A stretch of 64,000 nt of DNA from Rhodocaloribacter litoris (GTDB lineage Bacteria > Bacteroidota > Rhodothermia > Rhodothermales > ISCAR-4553). The position numbers were made by a program, and so were the translations under genes. The notes under the pieces were generated by a model. It made no database searches. It had not been told where the DNA came from and saw only the letters and a list, made by a program, of their open reading frames with translations. Shown here piece after piece: positions 55,544 through 64,000 of the stretch. Numbering within the stretch: the first letter of the stretch is position 1; every line of letters begins with the position of its first letter. The stretch lies in assembly GCF_011682235.2 (NCBI RefSeq), contig NZ_CP076718.1, forward strand, positions 3,520,400 through 3,584,399, read 5' to 3'.

Positions 55544-58500
55544 TCAGGACGACGGGCGTGTGGCGGGGTCGAGGGAGGCGCCGCGCAGGTTGAGGACGAA
55601 GGCGCGGGCGCGGGCCGCCGCGGCCGTGGCACCCACGTAGACGACCGGGATGAGCACGAGCGTGATGAGCGTAGAGGCCAGCAGGCCTCCGATGACCACG
55701 CGGGCCAGCGGGGCCTGCAACTCGGCGCCGGCCCCAAAGCCCAGGGCCAGCGGCAGGAGCCCGAGCGTCGTCGTCAGCGTCGTCATCAGGATCGGCCGCA
55801 GGCGCAGCCGCCCCGCCTCCACGACGGCCGGCAGGACGTCCAGCCCGTGCTCGCGGCGCAACAGGTTGATGTAGTCCACCAGCACGATGGCGTTGTTGAC
55901 GACGATGCCGACGAGCATCACCATCCCCATGACACTCTGCATGTTGAGTGTGGTGCCCGTCAGGAGCAGGGCCGGCACCACCCCCACGATGGCCACGGGC
56001 ACGGAGCACATCACGATGAGGGGGTCGAGGAACCGCTCGAACTGGCCGGCCATGACCATGTAGATGAGCACGAGGGCCATGAGGATGGCGATGAGGAAGT
56101 CCCGTTCGGCTTTCTGCTGCTCCTCGTACTCGCCGCCGAAGGTGATCGAGAAGCCGTCGGGCAGCGGGATCCGGGCCAGCTCCTGCCGGATGCGCTCGAC
56201 GGCGTCGCCGAGGGCCACCCCCGGCGCCAGGTTGGCCGAGATGTAGGTGACGCGCTGGCCGTTGATGCGCTGGATGGTGGTGGGGGCACGGCCCCGCTCG
56301 TTCCGGACGAGCGAGGCCACCGGCACGAGGGCCCCGGCCGGCGTGCGCACGGCGATGTCGTCGAGGTCGAGCAGGGTGAGCCGGTCCTTCGGGCGGAAAC
56401 GCACGGTGATGGGGAACTCGTCGCCGCCGGCACGGAACTGCCCGGCGCGGCTGCCCCCGATGCTCGTCTGGATGGCCCGGGCCACCTCCTGCACCGTCAG
56501 GCCCAGGCTGGCGATTTTCTCCCGGTCGAACACGATGTTTTCCTCGGGCCGGCCTTCCCGGCGGCTCAGGCGCACCCCCGTGACGCCTTCGAGGGTTTCC
56601 ATGCGTTGCTGGATCTGCCGGGCCAGGGCGTCGGCCTGTTCGAGGTCGTAGCCGCGCAGCTCCACCTGCACGGCCTCGGTGCCGTCGCCCGAGCTGAAGA
56701 TGCGGCGGAGGATCCAGAGGGCAGAGCCGGCATCCACACGTAACTCGGCGCCGGGGATGAGGCCGTCGACCTGCCGGCGGATCTGCTCGGCCAGCACGGC
56801 GCTGTCGATGCGACGCTCACCCGCCGGCTTGAGGCGGATCTCAATCTCGGCATCCCCGCCCCGCACCTCTGTCACGACGTTCACCACGTCGTCTTCCGGC
56901 AGCAGGGGGCGCACGACCCGCTCCAGCTCGTCCAGGTATTCCTTCACCACGGCAATGTTCGTCCCCTGGGCCATCTCCAGGTCGATGCCGATCTCGTCGG
57001 CGTCGACCGGCGGGGCCAGCTCGACGGGGATGAGGGGCCAGGCCAGCACCGTACCCAGGAGCAGGACGCCGGTGCAGCCCAGCACCACGTAGCGGTGGGC
57101 CACGGCCGTCTTCAGCGCATGCGAATAGCGGTGCTCCAGGGCCTCGAAGAGACGCCGGAAGCGGGAGCGGTGTGCCGGCGCCTTCTCCTTGCCGGGGCGG
57201 GGGGAGACGGTCAGGAAGCGGCTTGCCAGCACGGGGACGAGCGTCAGCGCCACCAGCAGCGAGCAGCCCAGCGCGAAGACCACCACCACGGCCAGCGCCT
57301 GGAACAGGTCGCCCGTCGTCGAGCGCATGAACACCAGCGGGAGGAAGATCACGCACGTGGTCAGCGTCGAGGCGACGATGGCGCCGGCCACCTCGCGGGT
57401 GCCGATGCGGGCCGCCTCCATCAGCGTGGCGCCCTTCTCTTCGCGGTGTCGCACGATGTTTTCGAGCACCACGATGGCATTGTCCACCATCAGCCCGATG
57501 CCCAGCGCCAGCCCGCCGAAGGTCATCTGGTTGAGCGTCATGCCGCCGAAGTAGAGCAGCCCGAAGGTGGCGATGACCGAGATGGGAATGGCCAGGGCGA
57601 TGATGAAGGTCGAGGAGCCGTTGCGCAGGAACAGGTAGAGCACCAGGATGGCCAGCAGCCCGCCCCAGATGGCCGACGACTGCACGTTCGAGATGCTCTG
57701 CCGGATGAAGGTGCTCTGGTCGCTGATGACGTGAATGCGCAGGTCGTTGCGCTCGGCGTTGATGCGGTCCACCTCGCGCTGGATGGCCTCGGCCACGGTG
57801 ACGGTGTTGGCCCCGCTCTGCTTCTGGATGTTGAGCAGGATGACGGGCATGCCGTTGAGCTCGGTGAGGCGGTCGATGTCCTCGTAGCCGTCGACGACCT
57901 CGGCCACGTCGCGCACGCGGACGGGCTTCTCGCCCACGGTCGTGATGATGGTGTTGCGGATCTGGTCGAGGGAGGTGAACTCCCCGCGCGAGCGCACGTA
58001 GAGGTCGCGCACCCCTTCTTTGACGTTGCCGCCGGGGAGCGTCATGTTTTCTCGGGCCAGGGCCTGCTGCACGTCGGAGGGGGTGAGGCCGCTGGCCTGC
58101 AGGCGGTCCCGCTCCAGGTTGACCTGAATCTCGCGGTAGATGCCGCCGCGCACCTCGATGGTGCCCACGCCGGGGATCTGCTCGAAGCGCTGGGCCAGGT
58201 CGCGTTCCAGGATGCGGGTCAGCTCCTCCAGGTTCCGGCGCGATTCGACCGCCAGCGTCACGATGGAGATGTTGTTCGGATCGAACTTCCAGATGCCGGG
58301 CGGTTCGGCTTCCGGGGGCAGGTCGTCCCGGATGCGGTCCAGGGCCGCCCGCAGGTCGTTGGCGGCCTCGTCCAGGCTCGTGCCCCGGGCGAACTCCAGG
58401 CTGACGAAGCTGACGCCCTCCTGCGAGCGGGAGCTGATGCGCTCCAGGTTGGGCAGGCCCGAGACGGCATTCTCGATAGGGTCGGTGATGATCTGCTCGA

Positions 58501-58678
58501 TCTCCTCCGGTCCCACGTTCGGATACCGCGTGTAGACGGTCATCCGGGTGAACTCGATGGGGGGCAGGAGGTCGACCGGCAGGTAGAGGAAGCCGACGAT
58601 GCCCAGGGTGATCACGACCAGGTAGAACATGGCCGTGGCCACGGGGCGGCGGATCGAGAGGTTGGTCAGGGAAGCCAT
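55544..58678 (-). CDS. RND-family efflux permease (HAE1-like)
   Basis: This 1044-residue inner-membrane transporter pumps drugs or lipophilic compounds outward using the proton gradient. Twelve helices and two large periplasmic loops are present. The N-terminus reads [19 protein letters not shown]. The proton-relay helix 4 has [13 protein letters not shown], where AcrB has D407-D408. The second acid is Asn here, as in many clade members. The second-half [16 protein letters not shown] motif is intact. It is transcribed after its adaptor gene (18-base gap) and ends against alaS. Confidence 0.95.
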   Translation of the reverse strand: MASLTNLSIRRPVATAMFYLVVITLGIVGFLYLPVDLLPPIEFTRMTVYTRYPNVGPEEIEQIITDPIENAVSGLPNLERISSRSQEGVSFVSLEFARGTSLDEAANDLRAALDRIRDDLPPEAEPPGIWKFDPNNISIVTLAVESRRNLEELTRILERDLAQRFEQIPGVGTIEVRGGIYREIQVNLERDRLQASGLTPSDVQQALARENMTLPGGNVKEGVRDLYVRSRGEFTSLDQIRNTIITTVGEKPVRVRDVAEVVDGYEDIDRLTELNGMPVILLNIQKQSGANTVTVAEAIQREVDRINAERNDLRIHVISDQSTFIRQSISNVQSSAIWGGLLAILVLYLFLRNGSSTFIIALAIPISVIATFGLLYFGGMTLNQMTFGGLALGIGLMVDNAIVVLENIVRHREEKGATLMEAARIGTREVAGAIVASTLTTCVIFLPLVFMRSTTGDLFQALAVVVVFALGCSLLVALTLVPVLASRFLTVSPRPGKEKAPAHRSRFRRLFEALEHRYSHALKTAVAHRYVVLGCTGVLLLGTVLAWPLIPVELAPPVDADEIGIDLEMAQGTNIAVVKEYLDELERVVRPLLPEDDVVNVVTEVRGGDAEIEIRLKPAGERRIDSAVLAEQIRRQVDGLIPGAELRVDAGSALWILRRIFSSGDGTEAVQVELRGYDLEQADALARQIQQRMETLEGVTGVRLSRREGRPEENIVFDREKIASLGLTVQEVARAIQTSIGGSRAGQFRAGGDEFPITVRFRPKDRLTLLDLDDIAVRTPAGALVPVASLVRNERGRAPTTIQRINGQRVTYISANLAPGVALGDAVERIRQELARIPLPDGFSITFGGEYEEQQKAERDFLIAILMALVLIYMVMAGQFERFLDPLIVMCSVPVAIVGVVPALLLTGTTLNMQSVMGMVMLVGIVVNNAIVLVDYINLLRREHGLDVLPAVVEAGRLRLRPILMTTLTTTLGLLPLALGFGAGAELQAPLARVVIGGLLASTLITLVLIPVVYVGATAAAARARAFVLNLRGASLDPATRPSS

Positions 58679-58696
58679 GGGATCACCGGAATCGGG

Positions 58697-60100
58697 TCAG
58701 GAGCGGGGGGGCGGGGACGAGACGACGGCGGCGGGCGCGGCGGTGGGGTCCCCGGAGGCGGCCGGGGTGGCATCGTTGAAGATGTCGCGGGCCAGGCGCT
58801 GGTGCTTCTCCATGAACTGGCGGAGCAGGTCCTGGTCCTGGAGGGATTGCAGGGCCAGGAGGCGTTCCCAGGTCTGCGGGCGGGCCCGGGCCATGATCTG
58901 CCCCTGCCCGCGCCCGGAGAGCAGGTGCTGCCCGACACTCACGACCCACGCGCCGGGGGGCACGCCGCTGACGCCCACGAGGCCGCGCCCCCGGGCCAGC
59001 ACCGTCACTTCCTGGAACTGCATCGGGGTCGGTTCGGTCAGCGGCGGCGGATTACGCTCGTCGTACGTCTCCGGCGGTTCGAGGGGCGTCTCGGTGCGAA
59101 GGGACGGGGCCACGAACACGCCCAGGGCGCCCGTCGTGGGGTCCTCGTAGAGGGCACTGGCCGGCAGGAGCGTGGCCTGCTCGCTTTCCCCGTAGAGGAT
59201 GTCCACCGTCACGAACATGCCGGGGCGCAGCAGGCCGTCCTCGTTGGGGACGTCGATCTCGGCACCGGCGCTGAAGCTGCCTTCCTCCAGGAAGGGAGAG
59301 ATACGGGAGACGGCCGCCTCGATCACTTCGGAACGATCCCGGTTCAGGGTGATGAGGGCCGTCTGGCCCACCTCGATGTGGTGGATCACCTCGTCCGGAA
59401 TGGCCACCTCGACGCGGACGCGGTCGAAGTTGCCGATGGTGAAGAGACGGGTGCCGGGATCGACGCGCATGCCCACCTCGGCGTTGCGTTGTCCGACCTG
59501 CCCGCTGATGGGGGCCCGCACGACGGTGCGCCGGAGGGCTTCCTGCTGCTCCCCGACCGAGGCCTCGGCCTGGGCGATGCGGGCCAGCGCCTGTTCGTGA
59601 GCGGCCCGGGCCGCCTCCACCTGGGCCTGGAGGGCTTCCAGCTCCTGCCGGCTCTGGTATTGCTTTTCGACGAGCTGGCGGGTGCGTTCCAGCCGGGCTT
59701 CGAGCTCACGGAGCGCGGCCTCGGTGCGCCGGGCATCCGCGCGGGCCACCTCCAGGGCGGCTTCGGCCTGCCGTAGCTGCTCGCGGAACGGGGTGTCCCG
59801 CAGGTAGACCAGGGGCTGGCCGGCCTCTACCCGATCCCCGTTCTGGGCAACGACCCGCACGATGGGGGCCGAGATCTCGGGATGGATGGCCACCTGGTTG
59901 TCCGCCCGTACGATGCCGCTCAGGCGTTCCTCCAGTGGAAGCGCGCCCAGGCGGGCCTGAATGACTTCGACGGACGGGATCGGGCCACGGTCGTCGAAGC
60001 CGGGACGGTCGGAGTCCTCGTCCCCGCCGCAGGCCGCCAGCAGCAGGCAGAACATCATAACCGGACCGATGAGGCGATAAGGCGGACGGATCTGATGCAT
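58697..60100 (-). CDS. RND efflux periplasmic adaptor lipoprotein
   Basis: This 467-residue membrane-fusion protein has a lipobox (LLLAACGG), lipoyl halves (VRADNQVAIHPEISAPIVRV and VVRAPISGQVGQRNAEVGMR), a long coiled-coil hairpin (about 110-195), a beta barrel with RLFTIGNFDRVRVEVAIPDE, and an unusual proline/alanine-rich C-terminal extension of about 65 residues. It links the RND permease to an outer-membrane channel. The channel gene is not in the window. The ATG at 60100 begins the signal. The divergent region to the LytS kinase carries a direct repeat that may control both operons. Confidence 0.93.
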   Translation of the reverse strand: MHQIRPPYRLIGPVMMFCLLLAACGGDEDSDRPGFDDRGPIPSVEVIQARLGALPLEERLSGIVRADNQVAIHPEISAPIVRVVAQNGDRVEAGQPLVYLRDTPFREQLRQAEAALEVARADARRTEAALRELEARLERTRQLVEKQYQSRQELEALQAQVEAARAAHEQALARIAQAEASVGEQQEALRRTVVRAPISGQVGQRNAEVGMRVDPGTRLFTIGNFDRVRVEVAIPDEVIHHIEVGQTALITLNRDRSEVIEAAVSRISPFLEEGSFSAGAEIDVPNEDGLLRPGMFVTVDILYGESEQATLLPASALYEDPTTGALGVFVAPSLRTETPLEPPETYDERNPPPLTEPTPMQFQEVTVLARGRGLVGVSGVPPGAWVVSVGQHLLSGRGQGQIMARARPQTWERLLALQSLQDQDLLRQFMEKHQRLARDIFNDATPAASGDPTAAPAAVVSSPPPRS

Positions 60101-60436
60101 GAAGACCTGGTTTTTTGGCGAGGTAAACACGTGATGCCGGCGAGGGTATGTCCCGGCCCCTATTCCGGGCTTAATAAGGCCGAGCGGCGCGCAGGTTCGG
60201 GCCGGATCGTGAGCTGCACGCCCGTGGTGTGAACTGCACGAGCCTGCAGCCGGCCAGTACGGTGCGCCGAGACGCCACACGGCGGACGGCACGGGGCGAA
60301 GCCGGCGCATGGCACGCAGCCACACCCGTGTTGCGGGCGAGACCGGCCAATGCAGGATGGTGCATCTGGTGGATCGTCTGGTGCCGGTGACGGCATACCC
60401 CTTGAACCGGGGGCGTGTGAAGCGTTTAATACTTCG
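60101..60436. promoter_or_regulatory. Divergent control region with direct repeat
   Basis: This 336-base region separates the RND efflux operon from the LytS/LytTR pair. A 12-base direct repeat is present: GTGAGCTGCACG at 60209-60220 and GTGAACTGCACG at 60229-60240, one mismatch, 20 bases start to start. Direct repeats about 20-22 bases apart are the layout bound by LytTR-type regulators. The rest holds no gene, and no terminator is clear. Confidence 0.45.
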
Positions 60437-61639
60437 ATGCAAAGCACAATATTCGGTCCCGGCATGTTGGATGCACACGAAGCAACGTCCTCCCGGACCG
60501 GCCGCCGCACCTGGCGTCCGTGGGTCGAGGCGGGCCTGATCCTGCTGTTCTGGACGTTGATCGCCGCCTTGACCATCGGCCGCCGGGCCATCGACCCGCG
60601 CGGGCCGCAGGAGGGGTTACGGGCCGGGCAGGTCCTCCAGACCCTGCTGGAGTTTGGCCTGTGGGCGGTCTTCACGCCCCTCATCTTCTGGTTCATCCAT
60701 CGCTTCGGGCTCGAACGGGACAACTGGCTGCGTCGCCTGGCGTTGCACGCCATCATGGCCGTGGCGGTGGCCGCGCTGTTCGACTTCATCGGGCTGAAAA
60801 CCTACTTTGCCCTGGTGCGCCACGAATCCGTCGATTACTCGCTCATGAAGAGCCTGCTGGGGCTGCGTTTTCTGGACGAGCTGATCGTCTACCTGACGGT
60901 GCTGGCCGCTGGCATCGCCCGCGACTACTTCGTGCGGTACCAGGAGCGGCAGGCCGAGGCGGCGATGCTCCGCACCCAGGCCGCCCGGCTCAAGGCCCAG
61001 CTCGCCGAGGCGCACCTGCAGGCCCTGCGCATGCAGGTCAACCCGCACTTTCTGTTCAACACCCTGCATGCCGTCTCCTCCCTCGTCGAACGCGACCCGA
61101 AGGGCGTGCGGCGCATGATCGTCCGCCTGAGCGAGCTGCTGCGCTACACGCTGGAACGCACCGGCGAACAGGAGGTAACCCTGCAGGAAGAACTCGACTT
61201 CCTCGAACGCTATCTGGATATCGAGCGGATCCGGTTTCAGGACCGGCTGGAGGTCGTCCGGGACATCCAGCCGGAGACGCTCGAGGCGCTGGTGCCCAGC
61301 CTGGTCCTGCAGCCGCTCGTGGAGAACGCCATCAAGCACGGTGTCAGCCGGATCGAGGAGACCGGGCGGATCGAGATTGCCGCATGGCGGCGCGGGGGCT
61401 ATCTCTACGTGTCGGTGAGCGACAACGGCCCCGGCCTGCCGGCTGTCTCGGGCAACGGCTTCGAGGTCGTCGGCGAGGGGGTGGGGCTGCGGAACACGCG
61501 CGAGCGCCTCCGGAGTCTGTACGGGGAAGCACAGGAACTGCGCCTGGAACAGCCCGAAACGGGCGGGTTGCGGGTGCTCGTGCGTATCCCTTACCATACC
61601 CGCAGCGACCTCTACACCGCCGTCACCGAAACCGCGTGA
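60437..61639 (+). CDS. LytS/YehU-type sensor histidine kinase
   Basis: This 400-residue inner-membrane kinase has four hydrophobic segments in its first 170 residues (sensing part), a short coiled coil, the His_kinase domain with H204 in QVNPHFLFNTLHAV and an HATPase domain (QPLVENAIKHGV, DNGPGLP, GVGLRNTRERL). The whole N-terminus is membrane-bound with no large extracellular domain, so it may sense membrane state. ATG 60437 is chosen; 60464 is the alternative. The LytTR regulator begins seven bases after its stop, so they are a cognate pair. Confidence 0.9.
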   Translation: MQSTIFGPGMLDAHEATSSRTGRRTWRPWVEAGLILLFWTLIAALTIGRRAIDPRGPQEGLRAGQVLQTLLEFGLWAVFTPLIFWFIHRFGLERDNWLRRLALHAIMAVAVAALFDFIGLKTYFALVRHESVDYSLMKSLLGLRFLDELIVYLTVLAAGIARDYFVRYQERQAEAAMLRTQAARLKAQLAEAHLQALRMQVNPHFLFNTLHAVSSLVERDPKGVRRMIVRLSELLRYTLERTGEQEVTLQEELDFLERYLDIERIRFQDRLEVVRDIQPETLEALVPSLVLQPLVENAIKHGVSRIEETGRIEIAAWRRGGYLYVSVSDNGPGLPAVSGNGFEVVGEGVGLRNTRERLRSLYGEAQELRLEQPETGGLRVLVRIPYHTRSDLYTAVTETA

Positions 61640-61646
61640 GCCGCCA

Positions 61647-62453
61647 ATGACGCCGGAAACGAAGCTTCGGGTGCTGATCGTCGACGATGAACCGCTGGCC
61701 CGGCAGCGCCTCGAAGACCTGCTGGCCGCCCGGGACGACGTGGAGATCGCCGGCACGGCAGACAGCGGCCGGAAAGCCGTCGAGGCCATCCGCACGCTCA
61801 AGCCCGACCTCGTCTTCCTCGACGTCCAGATGCCCGGCCTCACCGGCGTGGAGGTGGTGCAGGAGGTGGGGCCGGAGCACATGCCCGCCGTCATCTTTGT
61901 GACGGCCTTCGACCAGTATGCCGTGAAGGCGTTCGAACTGGCCGCCCTCGACTACCTGCTCAAACCCTTCGACGACGAGCGCTTCGAACAGGCTTTCGAG
62001 CGGGCCCGCCGTGCCGTGCTCCTGCGGGACGTCGAGACGATCCGGACCCGCCTGGCACGCCTCTTCAACCCTGCGCCGGACCCTCCCCGCCCGCCCCGGC
62101 CGGACTACCTCGAACGCATCGCCGTGGACATGCGCGGGCAGGTGCGCGTCATCCCCGTCGAGGAGATCGAGTGCATCACCGCCAGCGGCACGTACGCCGA
62201 GTTGCACGTCGGCAAGGACCGCTACGTCATCCGCGAGCGCATGCAGACCCTGGAGGAACGGCTCGACCCTGCACGGTTCATGCGCATCCACCGCAGCGCC
62301 ATCGTGCGCCTGGATCTGGTGGAAACCCTGTTCTACAACCCCGGCGGCGACTATGCCGTGCGCCTCAAAAGCGGCAAGAAGCTCAGCGTCAGCCGGAGCC
62401 GGCGCAAGGAGCTCGAAGCCCGCCTGGGTCTCGATGCGCTCAAAGGCGAGTGA
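61647..62453 (+). CDS. LytTR-family response regulator
   Basis: This 268-residue regulator has a receiver domain (D13-D14, phospho-acceptor D59 in LVFLDVQMPG, lysine in YLLKPFDD) and a LytTR DNA-binding domain (about 160-265) with IPVEEIECITASGTYAEL, RFMRIHRSAIVRLD and KSGKKLSVSRSRRKEL. LytTR proteins bind paired direct repeats about 20-22 bases apart. Such a pair lies at 60209-60240 ahead of its own kinase and the efflux operon. It follows the kinase by seven bases. Confidence 0.93.
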   Translation: MTPETKLRVLIVDDEPLARQRLEDLLAARDDVEIAGTADSGRKAVEAIRTLKPDLVFLDVQMPGLTGVEVVQEVGPEHMPAVIFVTAFDQYAVKAFELAALDYLLKPFDDERFEQAFERARRAVLLRDVETIRTRLARLFNPAPDPPRPPRPDYLERIAVDMRGQVRVIPVEEIECITASGTYAELHVGKDRYVIRERMQTLEERLDPARFMRIHRSAIVRLDLVETLFYNPGGDYAVRLKSGKKLSVSRSRRKELEARLGLDALKGE

Positions 62454-62572
62454 GGGCGACGCCTCCCATGCGGTAGTTTGTGCAAAAAAGCGGCAAATCC
62501 GGCCGTCACGGGGCGGGGCGTTTGCCCGGGAGAAACCCGAAAGCGTAGATTGTCGTTACTGGCCCCGGCTTC

Positions 62573-62661
62573 GGAGGGGTGCCGGAGTGGTTGAACGGGG
62601 CGGTCTCGAAAACCGTTGTGCCCTTTGCAGGGCACCGTGGGTTCGAATCCCACCCCCTCCG
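62573..62661 (+). tRNA. tRNA-Ser (anticodon CGA)
   Basis: The 89-base gene folds as a type II tRNA. The acceptor stem GGAGGGG pairs with CCCCTCC, with discriminator G. The anticodon loop is CTCGAAA, giving anticodon CGA (reads UCG, serine). The long variable arm (GTGCCC, loop, GGGCAC) is typical of serine tRNA, and GTTCGAATC is the T loop. The 3' CCA is not encoded. A terminator follows six bases later. Confidence 0.95.
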
Positions 62662-62666
62662 CTACA

Positions 62667-62698
62667 GGCGTTCAGGAGAATCTCTGAACGCCTTTTTT
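62667..62698 (+). terminator. Rho-independent terminator after tRNA-Ser
   Basis: Nine-base arms GGCGTTCAG and CTGAACGCC pair perfectly around GAGAATCT and are followed by six T. It begins five bases after the tRNA end. Confidence 0.9.
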
Positions 62699-62783
62699 CT
62701 TTGTCGCCCGCGCCGTTTCTTTCCCGCGGTCCCGGGGCCCGTGCCCCCGGATGACGTCGTCTTGCCGGTTCCGGTCTGCTATC

Positions 62784-64000
62784 ATGCGGGTTCATCGTTC
62801 GGGTTACCAGCGTCTCCTGGGTCTTGCCCTCGGCATGTGGGCGCTGATCGCGCCGGGTGGGAGGACCGTGCAGGCGCAGGGATTCGTCTACAACGTGGTT
62901 TATCGTCCTCCCGAGGCGCGGTACTTCGTGCTGGAGACGCCGCATTTCGAAGTCATCTATGAGGAAGGGGCCGGGGCCGAGGCGCGGGAGACGGCGGCCC
63001 GGCTGGAGGCGAACCTGCCGGCAGTGCAGGCCCTGGTCGGGGCCCGGAGCCGCCTGCGGATGCCGGTGGTGATCAACCGGTTCAACGATCGCTCGAACGG
63101 CTATGTCACGCCGCTGCCGTTCAAGCAGGAGATCGAGGCCGTCAGCATCAAGGGGGCGGTGCTCTCTCCCCGCTATCGTTCGTGGATCCAGACGGTGGCG
63201 CCGCACGAGCTGGTCCATGCGGTGCATGCCGACTTCCAGGAAGGCTTCGGGGTGGGGGAGGTCGTCCGGTGGCTTTCCCCCGACCTTTCCCGCACGCTCA
63301 ACCTGACGATCCCGCCGGGCATCGCCGAGGGGGCGGCGGTGCTGTACGAGAGCAGCCTGGAGGAAGGTCGGGCCGGCCGGCTCAACCATGCCTTCTTCAC
63401 CATGGTGTACCGGGCGGCGCTCATGTCGGATCGACCCTGGAGCCTGGCCCAGATGCTCGAACGGTCCGCCTACACGTTCCCCTTCGACCGGCATTACCTG
63501 GGCGGGGCGTACCTCTTCCGGTTCCTTCACGAGCAAGGGAAGACCGACTTCTTTCCCCGGGCTACCCGGCTGCACTACCGGTTCCCGCTGCTGGGCTACG
63601 GGGTCAACCTCTGGTACGGCGCGCGCACCTGGCCGCGCTCCCTGCGGAAAGCACTCCAGGACTCGCTGCGGGCCGGGGAGGTGCGGCGGGTGGCGGCGCT
63701 CGGGCCGGTCACGGTCCCCACCCGCATCGCCGGGGCGCGGGGCGTCATGCACCACCGGCCCCGCTGGCTCGACGCGCACACGCTCGTCGCCTACGTCTTC
63801 GGCTACGACGTCACGGCCGGCCTCTACCGCATCGACGCCCGCACGGGACGGCGCACGCTCCTCTCGGTGCAGGCGCTGCCGGAGGACCGCTTCTTCAGCT
63901 TCGACGCCGACTCCTCCGCCCTCCTCTTTGCCCGGTACGAGCCCGATCCCCTCGTGCCCATCCGGCGCGTCGCCGAGGTGTTCCGCCTGGAGCTGGCGAC
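62784..64000 (+). CDS. Secreted peptidase MA-like protein, 3' end cut by window edge
   Basis: At least 405 residues are visible; the frame is open at base 64000. A signal peptide (ends TVQAQG) is followed by a gluzincin-like catalytic region: H141, E142 and H145 in APHELVHAVHAD, then the glutamate ligand in IAEGAAVLYE. A beta-propeller-like region begins after about residue 310 (LVAYVFGYDVTAGLYRI then LLFARYEPD), resembling TolB/WD40-type blades. Such peptidase-MA/propeller proteins occur in Bacteroidota. It should act in the periplasm or on the surface. The substrate and full architecture are beyond the window. Confidence 0.75.
   Translation, partial: MRVHRSGYQRLLGLALGMWALIAPGGRTVQAQGFVYNVVYRPPEARYFVLETPHFEVIYEEGAGAEARETAARLEANLPAVQALVGARSRLRMPVVINRFNDRSNGYVTPLPFKQEIEAVSIKGAVLSPRYRSWIQTVAPHELVHAVHADFQEGFGVGEVVRWLSPDLSRTLNLTIPPGIAEGAAVLYESSLEEGRAGRLNHAFFTMVYRAALMSDRPWSLAQMLERSAYTFPFDRHYLGGAYLFRFLHEQGKTDFFPRATRLHYRFPLLGYGVNLWYGARTWPRSLRKALQDSLRAGEVRRVAALGPVTVPTRIAGARGVMHHRPRWLDAHTLVAYVFGYDVTAGLYRIDARTGRRTLLSVQALPEDRFFSFDADSSALLFARYEPDPLVPIRRVAEVFRLELA

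Noticed and set aside
57470-57510. Asn in place of the second Asp in RND helix 4 (LMVDNAIVV)
   Set aside because: [10 protein letters not shown] is common in this branch of RND pumps, so I do not count it as a broken proton relay.

Overview
The window reads as a gene-dense, high-GC chromosomal segment of a Bacteroidota-related bacterium, most likely the Rhodothermota (Rhodothermus/Salinibacter) branch. That placement is inference. It rests on a T9SS-like C-terminal domain on a large secreted protease, a calcineurin-like phosphatase joined to an outer-membrane barrel, a folK/deoxynucleoside-kinase pair, frequent absence of strong Shine-Dalgarno sites, and promoter-like TTG-N20-21-TAnnTT elements. 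There is no rRNA, CRISPR array, prophage, insertion sequence or clear foreign island. One tRNA-Ser(CGA) is present. Many long antisense reading frames are high-GC shadows and were left out.

Layout. 1-5.9 kb: a GAF protein cut by the window edge, a DASS/SLC13 anion transporter, and a PAS histidine kinase/NarL-type regulator pair whose third PAS domain carries FixL heme-pocket residues. 5.9-10.3 kb: an octanucleotide tandem repeat, threonine aldolase, mtgA, greA, an NlpC/P60 lipoprotein, a YtxH-like protein and a hotdog thioesterase. 10.3-13.2 kb: a YceI-YceI-porin operon ending in a terminator. Its upstream region shares TAGGG-N4-CCCT and a 12-mer with the kinase promoter. 13.4-21.5 kb: a DEDDh exonuclease/UvrC-like fusion, a phosphofructokinase with PPi-type residues, two Gfo/Idh/MocA oxidoreductases, a GNAT enzyme, ftsX and a DUF4097-like lipoprotein.

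21.5-30.1 kb: a cyclase-family lipoprotein, a Ddl-like ATP-grasp enzyme, a divergent KamA-type aminomutase, then a membrane GAF/degenerate-GGDEF protein directly upstream of two EutN/CcmL-type microcompartment vertex proteins, convergent with PEP carboxylase. 30.2-38.9 kb: pyrF, a CDF metal exporter, an outer-membrane barrel, the folK-dNK-small membrane protein operon, a nitroreductase, a PH-like protein, a glycosyltransferase and a gluzincin-type peptidase. 39.2-45.9 kb: a 1418-residue subtilase with FG-GAP repeats and a sorting tail, an RsbW-like ATPase, and a GT-C glycosyltransferase fused to a methyltransferase.

46-55.5 kb: a very large lipoprotein with phosphatase, kinase-like and barrel parts, an SdiA-regulated-like protein, a Pycsar-effector-type membrane protein next to an MBL hydrolase, and alaS. 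55.5-64 kb: an RND efflux pair, divergent from a LytS/LytTR two-component pair with a 12-bp direct repeat between them, then tRNA-Ser with a terminator, and a second window-edge peptidase.

The strongest candidates for something undescribed are the two-pentamer microcompartment operon with its GGDEF-derived partner and no shell hexamer in view, the predicted oxygen-sensing regulon linking the FixL-like kinase to the YceI/porin operon, the phosphatase/kinase-like/barrel lipoprotein, and the KamA/ATP-grasp pair with altered substrate residues.
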